Assembly (NCBI GenBank): GCA_031275795.1
Contig: JAISOG010000035.1
Span: forward strand, 27,750-91,749
DNA: 64,000 nt
Direction of reading: 5' to 3'
Source of the DNA: Candidatus Endomicrobiellum incisitermitis
GTDB taxonomy: Bacteria; Elusimicrobiota; Endomicrobiia; Endomicrobiales; Endomicrobiaceae
Of the stretch, positions 1 to 10,944 are shown piece after piece. Position 1 is the first letter of the stretch. Each line of letters starts with the position of its first letter. Position numbers and translations under genes: made by a program. The notes under the pieces were generated by a model. The model was given only the letters and a program-made list of their open reading frames with translations. It did not search any database and was not told where the DNA came from.

Positions 1-1
1 G

Positions 2-3000
2 GTAAGAAGGGAAAGGTTTGGTCATATAGATCTTGCTGTTCCTGTTGCTCATTTATGGTTTTTAAGAAAACCTCCATCAAGGATAGGAATTCTTCTTAAT
101 ATGAAAATTTCTGATCTTGAGAAGGTTGTTTATTATACAGAATATGTTGTAACAGAACCTTTAAAAGATAGAGCTGGAGTTGTTTCTATAATAGAAAAAG
201 GCATGCTTTTAAAAAGTGAAGAGTTTGACTTGTTTAAATATGGACTTGACAGTCCTGTGGTTAAAGAAGAATTTAAACATATAGTAGACGGTATGGTTGC
301 AGAAGAAATATCTTTAGACACTGACTCTCAGAAAGCTTTAAAACAACTTAAACTTATGCTTAAAAGTCAGGCTAGTTTGTGTGACATGTCTACAGACGAG
401 GTAGCTAAAAAGATACTTTCAAACATACAAAAAGGTGACACGTACTATAAAGTTTATTTTAAACCTCATTGTGTATATTATTATAGTGATTTGGACCCTG
501 TAAGTCGCAATGAAATAAAAAGAATTCTTTCTCAACATATCGCAAAAGATGGAACTTTTTTTATAACAGAACCTGACAAAAAAATTAGAATAGAGTTTTT
601 TGATATAGAAAAAGATAAAATTTTTAGCAGTCTTAGAAAAGATCCGGAATCTTTAAAAAAATATGAAGGGCATTTGAGGATAGAAATTTCTAGAAACGAT
701 ATACCTTTTGTAAAGAACTTTTTAAAGTCGGACAATTTTGCTCTTCTTGAGGAAAGCGACCTTAAAGATATAAAAAATGGTTATGGTGACTCTTTAAAAG
801 TGGATATAGGCGCTTCTGCTATAAGAAAGTTATTAGAAAATATTAACTTGGAAGAAGAAGTAAAAAATATTCATGTAGAAATAAAAAAAACAAAGTCTGA
901 CGCAGAAAGAGCAAGACTTGTTAAAAAGTTAAGAGTGTTAGAAGGGTTCTTAAGTTCTAATACGAGGCCAGAATGGATGATTTTAACAACTCTTCCTGTA
1001 ATTCCTCCAGATTTAAGGCCTCTTGTAGCTTTGGATGGCGGAAGGTTTGCAGCATCTGACTTAAACGACCTGTATAGAAGGATTATTAACAGAAACAACA
1101 GGCTTCGTCATATAGAACAATTAAAAGCTCCTGCTGTTATGATAAATAACGAAAAGAGACTTTTACAAGAAGCAGTTGACGCTTTAATAGATAACGATTC
1201 AAGAACAAGACCTGTTACAGGGGCAAGTAACAGGCCTCTTAAATCTTTGTCAGATACATTAAAAGGCAAGCAAGGTCGTTTTAGACAGAATTTACTTGGT
1301 AAAAGAGTAGACTATTCCGGAAGAAGCGTTATTGTTGTAGGCCCAAACTTAAAGTTGAATCAATGTGGACTTCCAAAAGAAATGGCTTTAGAGTTGTTTA
1401 AACCTTTTATTATAAAAGAGTTAATCAAACAGGAAAACACTACGCTAAAATCTGCAAGAAGGATGTTAGAAAGAAGTGATGCCAAAGTTTGGAGCATACT
1501 TGAACAAGTTACTAAAAATCATCCTGTTTTGTTAAACAGAGCTCCTACATTGCATAGACTTGGTATTCAAGCTTTTGAGCCAGTACTAATTGAAAGCAAA
1601 TCTATACAACTTCATCCTTTAACTTGCGCTGCTTTTAACGCTGACTTTGATGGAGATCAAATGGCAGTACATTTGCCAATATCTCTTGAAGCTCAACTTG
1701 AAGCAAAAGTTTTAATGATGGCTACAAGAAATATTTTGTCTCCATCTTCGGGAAAGCCGATTGCTATTCCTTCTGAGGATATAGTTTTAGGCATCTCTTA
1801 TCTTACAAAAGAGAAGCCAGGTGTTAGTGGAGAAGGCAAAATTTTCTCATCTGTAAGTGAAGTAATTAGTGCTTATCAAGCTAAAAAAGTTGATTTACAA
1901 GCAAAAATTAAAGTTTTGGGTATAACAAACATAAGAGACGAAAAACTTAAAAGTGAGCAACAGAAAGATGTAAGCAAATGGAAAAATTATAAATCTGAAG
2001 ATGGTAAAGATGTTTTAAATTATACTACTGTTGGAAGAGTTATATTTAATGAACAACTTCCAAAAAATGAAGACGGTTATTATGCTTTAGGTTATCAAAA
2101 TAAAAACATTTCTAAAAAGGATTTAGGTGTCCTTGTTGACAGGTGTTATAAAGAACTTGGCCAATATAGAACTGCTGTTTTTTTAGATGAGATAAAAAAG
2201 ATGGGTTACAAGTACGCTACTCTTTCTGGTGTGTCCATCTCTATAGATGAGATGAAAGTTCCTCCTAAAAAAGAAAAACTTGTAAAAGAAGCAAAAGCAA
2301 AAATTAAAGAAATTGAAAAACAAGCAAAACTCGGTTTGATAACGGAGTTGGAACGCTATAACAAAATTATAGATATTTGGACAAGAGTTACAGACGAAGT
2401 TGCTGACATTATGTTTGACGAGATGAGAAAAGAAGAGACACAAGACTATAAAGAAGGCCAAAGTCGTTTTAATTCTGTGTTTATGATGGCAGATTCAGGG
2501 GCTAGAGGTTCTCGTCAGCAGGTAAGGCAGCTTGCTGGTATGCGTGGTCTTATGGCTAAACCACAAAAGAAGCTGACAGGAGGTATAGGAGAAATTATAG
2601 AAACTCCTATTATCTCAAATTTTAGAGAAGGTCTTTCTGTTTTAGAATACTTTATTTCTACTCACGGTGGTCGTAAAGGTTTGGCAGACACAGCTTTAAA
2701 AACTGCAGAAGCTGGATACTTAACTAGAAGGCTTGTAGACGTAGCTCACGATGTTGTTGTAACAGAAGAAGACTGCAAAACTGTAAATGGTGTGTTTATA
2801 GGCACTCTTCACAGTGGCGATGAAGTGGTTGAAAACATAGACGAACGTGTGGCAGGAAGAATTGCTTTAGATAACGTGGTAGATATTGTTCGTGACGAAA
2901 TTATAATAAAGAGAGGGGAGCTTATAACCCCTAAAAAAGCTAAAAGGCTTGTTGAAGTAGGCATAGATAAAATAGGTATTAGAAGCGTATTAACTTGTGA

Positions 3001-4444
3001 GGCAGAACATGGCGTTTGTGCAAAATGTTATGGAGTAAACCCTGCTACAGGCAACCAAGTTGACATTGGTGAAGCTGTCGGCATTATTGCTGCACAGTCA
3101 ATAGGAGAGCCTGGCACACAGCTCACTCTTAGGACATTCCATATAGGTGGAGCTGCAAGCCGTGTTGTTTCTCGTTCTGAAATTTATGCTGAAAATGACG
3201 GTACTGCAGATTACTACAATTTAAGAACAATTGTAAACAGGAATGGCGAAACTGTTGTTGTAAGCAGAAATACAGAATTATCTTTTACGGAATCTCCTGT
3301 ACATCGCCGTCAAGTTTATCAGATTCCTTATGGCGCTATAATAGACGTGCAAGATGGCCAAAAGGTGGGAGTTAAGATTGATGCTGCAACAGGCGTAAAG
3401 AAAAATGTGCTAATGGCTAGATGGGACCCTCATTCAAAGCCTATTATTTCAGAGTTTGAGGGAACAGTGCATTTTATTGATGTAAAAGATGGCATAACTT
3501 TACAAAAAGAAAAATCAAAAATAACAGGGCAAATAGAAAGAGTTATTATTGAACATCCTTCAGATAGAAAAAGTCCTAGAATTGTCGTAAAAAAAGAGGA
3601 CAAAACAAATGTAGAATACCCTCTTCCAGTGGACACAACTCTTGTTTGTCATGATGGAGACAAAGTTAAAGCTGGCGATGTTTTAGCTAAGATTCCTCAA
3701 GAAGTGTCTAAGTCAAAAGATATTACTGGAGGACTGCCTAGAGTTGCAGAACTTTTTGAAGGTAGAAAACCAAAAAATTCTGCTGTTGTTTCTGAAATTG
3801 ACGGCATAGTACATTTAGGTGGAGCAACTGCAAAAGGTAGTATAAAAGTTGAAGTTGAAAACCCTGAGACAAAAATAAAGAAAAGTTATTTGATCCCTGC
3901 TGGCCGTCATTTGGTTGTGTATGAAGGAGATAATGTCAAAGAAGGGGAAGCTCTTTCAGATGGGGCAGTAAATCCGCATGATATTCTTAAGGTTAAAGGT
4001 CCAAAAGAAGTACAAGAATATCTTGTAAACGAAATTCAGCAGGTGTATAGACTTCAAGGTGTAACTATAAACGATAAACACATAGAAATTATAGTAAGGC
4101 AAATGCTTTCTAACGTAAGAATTATAGACTCTGGAAAAAGTAAATACTTAAATGGTGAAATAGTTTCAAGGCACAAGTATGAAATGGACAGAAAAGATTT
4201 AAAAGCAAATAACAAAAAAGCGCCAGTAGCTCATCCTATACTTTTAGGTATAACTAAAGCTTCATTGTCTTCAGATTCATTTATTTCTGCTGCTTCTTTT
4301 CAAGAGACAACAAGAATATTAACTGAAGCTGCTGTGTCAGGGCAAATTGACCATTTGATTGGGTTGAAAGAAAATGTTTCTATCGGACATTTGATACCAG
4401 CTGGGACTGGTTTAGTTGAAGCAAGAATAGAAAATAACAAGTAA
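2..4444 (+). CDS. rpoC: DNA-directed RNA polymerase beta' subunit, N-terminus outside window
   Basis: Frame is open from base 2 ([45 protein letters not shown]), so ATG 101 is internal; contains [16 protein letters not shown] catalytic motif and C-terminal RpoC motifs. Confidence 0.98.
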   Translation, partial: VRRERFGHIDLAVPVAHLWFLRKPPSRIGILLNMKISDLEKVVYYTEYVVTEPLKDRAGVVSIIEKGMLLKSEEFDLFKYGLDSPVVKEEFKHIVDGMVAEEISLDTDSQKALKQLKLMLKSQASLCDMSTDEVAKKILSNIQKGDTYYKVYFKPHCVYYYSDLDPVSRNEIKRILSQHIAKDGTFFITEPDKKIRIEFFDIEKDKIFSSLRKDPESLKKYEGHLRIEISRNDIPFVKNFLKSDNFALLEESDLKDIKNGYGDSLKVDIGASAIRKLLENINLEEEVKNIHVEIKKTKSDAERARLVKKLRVLEGFLSSNTRPEWMILTTLPVIPPDLRPLVALDGGRFAASDLNDLYRRIINRNNRLRHIEQLKAPAVMINNEKRLLQEAVDALIDNDSRTRPVTGASNRPLKSLSDTLKGKQGRFRQNLLGKRVDYSGRSVIVVGPNLKLNQCGLPKEMALELFKPFIIKELIKQENTTLKSARRMLERSDAKVWSILEQVTKNHPVLLNRAPTLHRLGIQAFEPVLIESKSIQLHPLTCAAFNADFDGDQMAVHLPISLEAQLEAKVLMMATRNILSPSSGKPIAIPSEDIVLGISYLTKEKPGVSGEGKIFSSVSEVISAYQAKKVDLQAKIKVLGITNIRDEKLKSEQQKDVSKWKNYKSEDGKDVLNYTTVGRVIFNEQLPKNEDGYYALGYQNKNISKKDLGVLVDRCYKELGQYRTAVFLDEIKKMGYKYATLSGVSISIDEMKVPPKKEKLVKEAKAKIKEIEKQAKLGLITELERYNKIIDIWTRVTDEVADIMFDEMRKEETQDYKEGQSRFNSVFMMADSGARGSRQQVRQLAGMRGLMAKPQKKLTGGIGEIIETPIISNFREGLSVLEYFISTHGGRKGLADTALKTAEAGYLTRRLVDVAHDVVVTEEDCKTVNGVFIGTLHSGDEVVENIDERVAGRIALDNVVDIVRDEIIIKRGELITPKKAKRLVEVGIDKIGIRSVLTCEAEHGVCAKCYGVNPATGNQVDIGEAVGIIAAQSIGEPGTQLTLRTFHIGGAASRVVSRSEIYAENDGTADYYNLRTIVNRNGETVVVSRNTELSFTESPVHRRQVYQIPYGAIIDVQDGQKVGVKIDAATGVKKNVLMARWDPHSKPIISEFEGTVHFIDVKDGITLQKEKSKITGQIERVIIEHPSDRKSPRIVVKKEDKTNVEYPLPVDTTLVCHDGDKVKAGDVLAKIPQEVSKSKDITGGLPRVAELFEGRKPKNSAVVSEIDGIVHLGGATAKGSIKVEVENPETKIKKSYLIPAGRHLVVYEGDNVKEGEALSDGAVNPHDILKVKGPKEVQEYLVNEIQQVYRLQGVTINDKHIEIIVRQMLSNVRIIDSGKSKYLNGEIVSRHKYEMDRKDLKANNKKAPVAHPILLGITKASLSSDSFISAASFQETTRILTEAAVSGQIDHLIGLKENVSIGHLIPAGTGLVEARIENNK

Positions 4445-4469
4445 AATTTATTTTAAGGAAAACAAGACA

Positions 4470-4853
4470 ATGCCAACGATTAATCAGTTAATTGGAAGCG
4501 GAAGAAAAGACGTTGTTAGAAAAACAAAATCACCGGCACTGAAAAATTGCCCACAAAGAAGGGGAGTTTGTACAAGAGTTTATACAACTACACCTAAAAA
4601 ACCTAACTCTGCTTTAAGAAAAGTTGCAAGAGTAAGGCTTACATCTGGCTATGAAGTTTCTTCTTATATACCGGGTGTAGGGCATAACCTTCAAGAGCAT
4701 TCGCTTGTTCTTATTCGAGGCGGACGTGTAAAAGATTTACCAGGGGTTCGCTATCATATTGTAAGAGGCACTTTAGACTCTGCTGGTGTTGATGGGCGTA
4801 AACAAAGTAGAAGCAAATACGGTGCAAAGAAAGGCAAAGCTGCAAAACAGTAA
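4470..4853 (+). CDS. rpsL: 30S ribosomal protein S12
   Basis: [13 protein letters not shown]...[17 protein letters not shown]; position after rpoC. Confidence 0.98.
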   Translation: MPTINQLIGSGRKDVVRKTKSPALKNCPQRRGVCTRVYTTTPKKPNSALRKVARVRLTSGYEVSSYIPGVGHNLQEHSLVLIRGGRVKDLPGVRYHIVRGTLDSAGVDGRKQSRSKYGAKKGKAAKQ

Positions 4854-4997
4854 ATTTGCCTGTAACAAAAAAGACAGCTACTTGATTTGTGATGGTTGGT
4901 TAAAACTGAGTGCCATAATTTGTTTGTAGATTGAAAAGATACTAGAATATTTGTTATTATAATAAAGATGCATTAATTTAACAAAGAGGTATGTGTA

Positions 4998-5477
4998 ATG
5001 CCACGTAAAGCGCTAAAACCAAAAGAAAAAAGAGGTTTGCCTGAACCAGACTATAAATTTGGTTCAGTTGTAATAGCAAGGTTTGTAAGCAAGCTTAATT
5101 TTGAAGGTAAAAAGAGTCTAGCAGAATTGATTATGTATGATTCTTTCGATATTATAAAAGAAAAAACTGGAGAAGATCCTACATCAGTTTTTAATAGAGC
5201 TATAGAAAATATTAGGCCTCTTTTAGAAGTTAGACCTCGCAGGGTAGGTGGAGCTACATATCAGGTTCCTATGGAAGTATCGTCAACTCGTTCTATAACG
5301 CTTGCTATAAATTGGATAATAGAAAGTGCAAGAAGTAAAACAGGTAAACCAATGTGCGAGCGACTTGCACAGGAAATTATTGACGGTAGCAAAAAAGAAG
5401 GTGCTACAATAAAGAAAAGGGAAGACACACACAAAATGGCAGAAGCTAACAAGGCATTTGCTCACTATCGTTGGTGA
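4998..5477 (+). CDS. rpsG: 30S ribosomal protein S7
   Basis: MPRKALKPKEKR...VGGATYQVPMEV...EANKAFAHYRW. Confidence 0.98.
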   Translation: MPRKALKPKEKRGLPEPDYKFGSVVIARFVSKLNFEGKKSLAELIMYDSFDIIKEKTGEDPTSVFNRAIENIRPLLEVRPRRVGGATYQVPMEVSSTRSITLAINWIIESARSKTGKPMCERLAQEIIDGSKKEGATIKKREDTHKMAEANKAFAHYRW

Positions 5478-5509
5478 GGTTGCTTTGATATTTTTGTTAT
5501 ACATAATTA

Positions 5510-5612
5510 GGCTTGTCTTTTGAGTTTATACTTTCTTATGTTTCAACTCACGTACCTAAGTGCGTACGTTTCGTTGAAGCAAGCGTCGTCTAAACTCAAA
5601 ATACTTCGCCTT
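5510..5612 (+). repeat. Hairpin repeat element, copy 1
   Basis: GGCTTGTCTTTTGAGTTTA... with perfect 11-bp inverted repeat TTTTGAGTTTA (5518-5528)/TAAACTCAAAA (5591-5601), inner inverted repeats GTTTCAAC/GTTGAAGC and ACGTAC/GTACGT. Confidence 0.6.
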
Positions 5613-5675
5613 TAAAACGGAGAATCTTTGTATATAGCGAGTTAATATCTTCGCAAGATGAAGAGAGGTACGTGT

Positions 5676-6128
5676 ATGAAAAATATGTTAATTAGTTTAG
5701 TAGTTTCATTCCTGTTTATATCATTTTTGGGTTTAGAATCATATGCTGGTAAGGGCTTTTTTTCTTGTTGTTGTGATGACGATGAAATCGCAGATGATAC
5801 GCCGTTACTGTATACTTGTTCTAAAGAAGAGAGAGTTTCTGATTTTGCTTTGTTTAAGAAGTGCGTTGTTGCAGACGGAGATTGTGATATGAATATAATC
5901 AGTTCTTTTCTTATAAAAGAAACTATTACTTCTGGACGAGGAAATAAAAGAATTATCTTTAATAGCCAGGCTGGAAAATCGCCAGATGATAAAGTGCTGG
6001 ATTTTAGCGGCAGACAGGTAACATTTTTTGCAAATTCCGTGGTTCTAAATGAAGGTACTGATGCTACTCAAAGAATTTTTAACCCTTTGACACATGCTGG
6101 TGGATATTCTTTTTCAGAGAAGTATTAA
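5676..6128 (+). CDS. Hypothetical secreted/lipidated-type small protein
   Basis: Track ORF starts 5658; ATG 5676 fits better (GAGAGG upstream) and gives signal-peptide-like MKNMLISLVVSFLFISFLGLESYAGKGFFSCCCDDD. No family recognised. Confidence 0.55.
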   Translation: MKNMLISLVVSFLFISFLGLESYAGKGFFSCCCDDDEIADDTPLLYTCSKEERVSDFALFKKCVVADGDCDMNIISSFLIKETITSGRGNKRIIFNSQAGKSPDDKVLDFSGRQVTFFANSVVLNEGTDATQRIFNPLTHAGGYSFSEKY

Positions 6129-6156
6129 CCCTTTGACACGTACTTGAGGGTATTCT
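6079..6156 (+). repeat. Two-copy direct repeat, 46-bp spacing
   Basis: TTAACCCTTTGACAC at 6079-6093 and 6125-6139; 27/32 identity over 6079-6110 vs 6125-6156. Confidence 0.6.
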
Positions 6157-6253
6157 AAAGAAAATTAATTTAAAAGAGGGATAATAAATACAATGTTATT
6201 ATTGGAATATATTCAATAACTTGGCAATGAAAGTTTTTATATAAGAGGATTGC

Positions 6254-6406
6254 ATGGAAGATAAAGAAATCAAAGAAAAGAAATGCTTTTTGAAATGGAA
6301 TAATTGGTGTTCCCCGCTTGGCTTGGCGATTTTAATATTTAGTTGTTCTGTTTCTGCATTTTTTCTTGCATGTACAATTAGTATAATTAAAAGCGTATTT
6401 AAATAA
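6254..6406 (+). CDS. Putative 50-aa single-pass membrane protein
   Basis: MEDKEIKEKKCFLKWNNWCSPLGLAILIFSCSVSAFFLACTISIIKSVFK*, preceded by AGAGGA; one hydrophobic helix with charged flanks. Confidence 0.45.
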   Translation: MEDKEIKEKKCFLKWNNWCSPLGLAILIFSCSVSAFFLACTISIIKSVFK

Positions 6407-6440
6407 CAGTGAAAATATTAATTAAAAGGTTAAAAAGAAA

Positions 6441-8516
6441 ATGGCTAGAGAATATCCTTTAAGCAATATTAGGAATTTTGGTATTGCTGCTCACATTGAC
6501 GCGGGCAAAACTACCACAACAGAAAGAATTTTATATTATACTGGCAGAACGCACAAAATTGGCGAAGTGCATGAAGGTGCTGCAACTATGGACTGGATGG
6601 AGCAAGAAAAGGAAAGAGGTATAACAATCACCTCTGCTGCAACTTATTGCAAATGGCAAGAGATGCAGTTTAATATTATCGACACTCCAGGACACGTGGA
6701 CTTTACTGCAGAAGTAGAAAGATCTTTAAGAGTTCTAGACGGTGCTGTTGTTGTTTTTGATTCTGGTAATGGGGTAGAACCTCAATCTGAAACTGTTTGG
6801 AGACAGGCGGACAAATATGGTGTGCCAAGAATTGTTTTTTCAAACAAGATGGATAAAATTGGCGCAGATTTTTTTATGGTTATAAACGATATAAGAGAAA
6901 AGCTTGGAGCAACTCCTCTTCCTATTCAAATCCCTATTGGAGTAGAATCTAGTTTTCAAGGAATAGTAGATTTAGTTACAATGAAAGCTTACATTTGGAA
7001 TGGCGAAGAGCTCGGAGCTAGTTTTGAGATAGTAGACATCCCAAAAGACTTAGAAGAAAAAGCGCACCACATGCGCAATGAAATGATAGAACTTCTTGCA
7101 GATTATAGCGACGCAATAATGACTAACTTTATGGAAGGCAAAGAGTCAACAGTAGCACAAATAAAACAGGCAATCAGAACTGCAACGCTTCAAATAAAAT
7201 TAATCCCAACACTTTGCGGAACAGCGTTTAAAAATAAGGGCGTACAACCGATGTTAGATGCAGTATGTGATTATTTGCCGTCACCGCTTGACAGAAAAGC
7301 GTTTAAAGGTACAAATCCAAACACTGGAGAAGTCGATTCTAGAGATGTTGACGATAAAGCTCCTTTTAGCGCTTTGGCGTTTAAACTACAAGCAGATCCG
7401 TACATAGGAAAGCTTACATATTTTAGAGTTTACTCTGGCACGTTAGAAAGTGGTTCTTACGTTTATAATCCTGGCAAAAATGCAAAAGAAAGAATTTCTC
7501 GTATAGTGCGCATGCACTCAAACAATAGAGAAGAAATAAAGTCTGTAAATGCTGGAGATATTGCCGCTGCTGTAGGTTTAAAAAACACGAGCACAGGTGA
7601 TACTCTTTGTGACGAAGCAAACCCAATTCTTCTTGAGTCTATGGATTTCCCTGACCCTGTCATAGACGTTGCAATTGAACCTAAATCCAAAGCAGACGAA
7701 GAAAAGTTAGGCATTGCTTTAAGCAGACTTGCAGAAGAAGATCCGACTTTTAGAGTTAAAACAAACGAAGAAACAAATCAGACTATTATTGCGGGCATGG
7801 GCGAACTTCATCTAGAAATTCTCGTGGACAGAATGAAAAGAGAATTTAATGTTCAGGCTAATGTAGGAAGACCTCAAGTTGCTTACAGAGAAACAATCAA
7901 AAAAGCTCAAGAAGCAGAATCTAAATATATTAGACAGACCGGTGGGCGTGGTCAATATGGGCACGTTGTTCTTACAGTGGAACCTCAAGAGCCGGGTAAA
8001 GGTTATGAGTTTGTAAACAAAATTGTTGGCGGTGTAATTCCTAGAGAATATATTCCAGCAATTGATAAAGGTATAAAAGAAGCCATGACTTCTGGCGTTT
8101 TGGCAGGATATCCTGTAGTTGATATTAAGGTTACAGTTACAGACGGATCTTTCCACGAAGTTGACTCTTCAGAAATGGCATTTAAAATTGCAGGTTCAAT
8201 GGCTTTTAAAGACGCTTGCAAAAAAGCAAATCCTGTCATTTTAGAGCCTATTATGAGAACAGAAGTGGTGGTACCTGAAGAATATATGGGCGACGTTATT
8301 GGTGATTTAAACTCAAGGCGTGGCAAAATTTCTAGCATGGACTCAAAAAATAAAGTACAGCATATAAAAGCGAATGTTCCTCTTGCAGATATGTTTGGTT
8401 ATTCAACATCACTTCGTTCTTTAACTCAAGGAAGAGGAAACTATAGTATGGAACCTTCTCACTATGAAGAAGTACCAAAACAAATTGCAGACAAGATATT
8501 AGAGAAAAAAATATAA
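6441..8516 (+). CDS. fusA: Elongation factor G
   Basis: [24 protein letters not shown]; full-length EF-G. Confidence 0.98.
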   Translation: MAREYPLSNIRNFGIAAHIDAGKTTTTERILYYTGRTHKIGEVHEGAATMDWMEQEKERGITITSAATYCKWQEMQFNIIDTPGHVDFTAEVERSLRVLDGAVVVFDSGNGVEPQSETVWRQADKYGVPRIVFSNKMDKIGADFFMVINDIREKLGATPLPIQIPIGVESSFQGIVDLVTMKAYIWNGEELGASFEIVDIPKDLEEKAHHMRNEMIELLADYSDAIMTNFMEGKESTVAQIKQAIRTATLQIKLIPTLCGTAFKNKGVQPMLDAVCDYLPSPLDRKAFKGTNPNTGEVDSRDVDDKAPFSALAFKLQADPYIGKLTYFRVYSGTLESGSYVYNPGKNAKERISRIVRMHSNNREEIKSVNAGDIAAAVGLKNTSTGDTLCDEANPILLESMDFPDPVIDVAIEPKSKADEEKLGIALSRLAEEDPTFRVKTNEETNQTIIAGMGELHLEILVDRMKREFNVQANVGRPQVAYRETIKKAQEAESKYIRQTGGRGQYGHVVLTVEPQEPGKGYEFVNKIVGGVIPREYIPAIDKGIKEAMTSGVLAGYPVVDIKVTVTDGSFHEVDSSEMAFKIAGSMAFKDACKKANPVILEPIMRTEVVVPEEYMGDVIGDLNSRRGKISSMDSKNKVQHIKANVPLADMFGYSTSLRSLTQGRGNYSMEPSHYEEVPKQIADKILEKKI

Positions 8517-8532
8517 GGTAGGCAGACTAAAA

Positions 8533-8670
8533 GTGGCAAAGATAAAATTTGACAGGAGAAAGTCCCATGGAAACATATGTACGATAGGGAACCTAGACCA
8601 CGGCAAGACGATGTTAACAGCGGCGATCACGAGAAGATGTTGGGTGATAAGCACTTTGCTTGACTTTTAA
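8533..8670 (+). pseudogene. tuf: EF-Tu (tuf) N-terminal relic
   Basis: [45 protein letters not shown] aligns to canonical EF-Tu N-terminus [33 protein letters not shown]; stops after 45 codons; correct syntenic slot fusA-tuf-rpsJ. Confidence 0.9.
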
Positions 8671-8731
8671 ATGTTTTTATTTATGTAAGTTATATAAAGA
8701 AAGTATAATCAAATAAAACAGGATTAAAATT

Positions 8732-9073
8732 ATGGGAAATGAAAAGACAGTACAAAATCAAGATTTAAGAATCAAGTTGCGGTCCTACGATCATAAAATG
8801 TTAGACGATTTTCTTGCTAAAATAGTAGAGACTGTAAGACGTACAGGTGTAACTATAACAGGGCCTGTGCTTTTACCTACAAGCATAAAAAAGTATACAG
8901 TTAACAGGTCTGTTCACACGGACAAAAAATCTCGTGAACAGTTCGAAATGAGAATCCATAGAAGGTTAGTAGACATTTGCGACCCTTCCAACAGAACAGT
9001 AGAAGAACTTCAAAAATTAGACTCGCCTGCTGGTGTGGATATTGAAATTAAGTACAAAGAAGTTAGTAGGTAG
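8732..9073 (+). CDS. rpsJ: 30S ribosomal protein S10
   Basis: LRIKLRSYDHKMLD...TGVTITGPVLLPT. Confidence 0.98.
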   Translation: MGNEKTVQNQDLRIKLRSYDHKMLDDFLAKIVETVRRTGVTITGPVLLPTSIKKYTVNRSVHTDKKSREQFEMRIHRRLVDICDPSNRTVEELQKLDSPAGVDIEIKYKEVSR

Positions 9074-9114
9074 GCTCTAATCAATAAAAAATATTTAAAC
9101 CGTAGAGAGAAAAT

Positions 9115-9786
9115 ATGTTAAAATCAATTATTGGTAAAAAAGTAAGTATGACTCAGGTTTTTGACGATAAAGGAAACCTTATACCTGTAACGGTAGTAGA
9201 AGCGGGTCCTTGTGTTGTTACAGCTGTACGTACAGCAGAAAAAGACGGTTATAATGCTGTACAGCTTGGCTTCGGAAATGTTAAGGAAAAAAACCTTAAC
9301 AGACCTTTGAAAGGTTTTTTTAAAAAAAATAATGTTGAACCTAAAAAAGTTATAAAAGAGTTTAGAGTTCAAGATGTTAAAGACTTTGCAGTAGGTCAGG
9401 AAATAAAGGCAGATATTTTCAAAGTTGGAGACTATGTAGATGTTTGTGCTTTAACAAAAGGTAAAGGTTATGCTAGCGTTATAAAAAGGCATAACTTTGG
9501 TATGCAACCTACAACTCACGGTCAATCAGACAGAACACGTGCCAGAGGTTCTAGCGGTGCACAAGGCCCTCAAAAAGTTTTAAAAGGTATGAGGATGTCT
9601 GGACATTTAGGTAATGAATATGTTACAATACAAAAATTATGTGTTGTCAATGTTGACCCGCAAAAAAATGTTTTGCTTATTAAAGGGGCGGTACCTGCTG
9701 TAAAAACAGGGATGTTGTTTATAAGCAATACAGTTAAGAAAATTCCCGTTGTTGTGGAAGTAAAAACTAAAGCTAAAAAGAAGTGA
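9115..9786 (+). CDS. rplC: 50S ribosomal protein L3
   Basis: GKKVSMTQVFDDKGNLIPVTVVEAGP. Confidence 0.97.
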   Translation: MLKSIIGKKVSMTQVFDDKGNLIPVTVVEAGPCVVTAVRTAEKDGYNAVQLGFGNVKEKNLNRPLKGFFKKNNVEPKKVIKEFRVQDVKDFAVGQEIKADIFKVGDYVDVCALTKGKGYASVIKRHNFGMQPTTHGQSDRTRARGSSGAQGPQKVLKGMRMSGHLGNEYVTIQKLCVVNVDPQKNVLLIKGAVPAVKTGMLFISNTVKKIPVVVEVKTKAKKK

Positions 9787-9895
9787 TTTAGTTGATATCT
9801 GCTTTTTACAGAAAACAGTCGTTTTAAGTATATAGAATTTATTAAATACTATAATAGATTTTTTGTTTTTCTAATAAATAAGATAGAGAGAGAAA

Positions 9896-10516
9896 ATGGA
9901 AACAATAGTTTATAACGCAAAGGGACAGGAGAAAGGGAAAATAGAGCTTCCTTCTTTTTTTGGTACAGAGGTTTCTAGTGTGCTTTTGCATGAGATTACA
10001 ACAGCATACTTGAATAATCAAAGGGCAGGTACGCACAAAACAAAAACAAGAGGAGAAGTGTCTTTTTCTGGGGCAAAACCTTGGAAACAAAAAGGTACAG
10101 GAAACGCCCGTGCAGGACAGAGAAATTCTCCTTTGTGGAGAAAAGGAGGCATAATTTTTGGGCCACAACCTAGGGATTATTATACAAAAATGTCAAAACA
10201 AAAGAAGAAAGCTTCTTTAAGCATGGCATTTTCTGCTCAGCTTCAAAACGGCAATGTAATGGTTGTAGATTCTGTAAAATTAGAAGAAGTTAAAACAAAA
10301 AGAGTAGTCGAGATTTTGAAAAATCTTAAAGTTGAAGGGAAAAAAATAGTTTTTGCAATTGCCAATGATGCAGATTTTAAAGTTGCAGCAAAAAATATAA
10401 AAAATGTTGTAGTTGAAAACATTAAAAATGTTAACGCATATCAAATTCTTTGGGCAGATAAAGTGCTTCTTACGCCTGAAGCTATTGATTTAATAAAAGA
10501 AAGGCAGTCTGCATAG
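9896..10516 (+). CDS. rplD: 50S ribosomal protein L4
   Basis: TRGEVSFSGAKPWKQKGTGNARAGQRNSPLWRKGG. Confidence 0.97.
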   Translation: METIVYNAKGQEKGKIELPSFFGTEVSSVLLHEITTAYLNNQRAGTHKTKTRGEVSFSGAKPWKQKGTGNARAGQRNSPLWRKGGIIFGPQPRDYYTKMSKQKKKASLSMAFSAQLQNGNVMVVDSVKLEEVKTKRVVEILKNLKVEGKKIVFAIANDADFKVAAKNIKNVVVENIKNVNAYQILWADKVLLTPEAIDLIKERQSA

Positions 10517-10549
10517 AATGGATGCCTTTTTTGTTATTTAGGAATAAAA

Positions 10550-10837
10550 ATGGATATTAGAAACATTATTAAAAGGCCGATAGTGACTGAAAAAGCTTCA
10601 ATTTTAAAAGAAAAAAATAATAAGTACACTTTTGTTGTAGACAAAGATGCAAACAAGTTTCAAATAAAGCAGGCCGTAGAATCTTTGTTTAATGTTAGAG
10701 TGGCAAGTGTGCATACTGCAAACTGTGCAGGTAAAAGTAAAAGAATAGGTGCTCACTCTGGCTATAAAAGCGATTGGAAAAAAGCAATAGTAAAACTTAG
10801 TGAAGGTCAAGAAATTCAAATGGTCGAAGAAGCCTAG
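10550..10837 (+). CDS. rplW: 50S ribosomal protein L23
   Basis: IIKRPIVTEKASIL...YTFVVDKDANKFQIKQAVESLF. Confidence 0.97.
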   Translation: MDIRNIIKRPIVTEKASILKEKNNKYTFVVDKDANKFQIKQAVESLFNVRVASVHTANCAGKSKRIGAHSGYKSDWKKAIVKLSEGQEIQMVEEA

Positions 10838-10888
10838 TTTAGGTAAACCTAAGTTTTAGTAAAAGTAAATAAATTTGCTTTACTAAAG
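10838..10888 (+). other. Tandem hairpins in rplW-rplB intergenic region
   Basis: TTAGGT-AA-ACCTAA (10839-10852) followed by TTTAGTAAA...TTTACTAAA (10855-10887) with additional inner pairing. Confidence 0.45.
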
Positions 10889-10944
10889 AAGTAAATATGG
10901 GCAAGTAAAATTATTTTATGCTAGCCCGATAACAGGAAAACATA

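Noticed and set aside
101-101. rpoC start at ATG 101
   Set aside because: The frame is open upstream to base 2 and encodes conserved RpoC sequence, so the real start is outside the window.
133-3636. Several minus-strand ORFs of 62-92 aa inside rpoC
   Set aside because: Antisense to a conserved gene, low-complexity, no plausible family; mirror-frame artefacts of low-GC coding sequence.
7423-8338. Minus-strand ORFs inside fusA
   Set aside because: Overlap a full-length EF-G; no recognisable domains.
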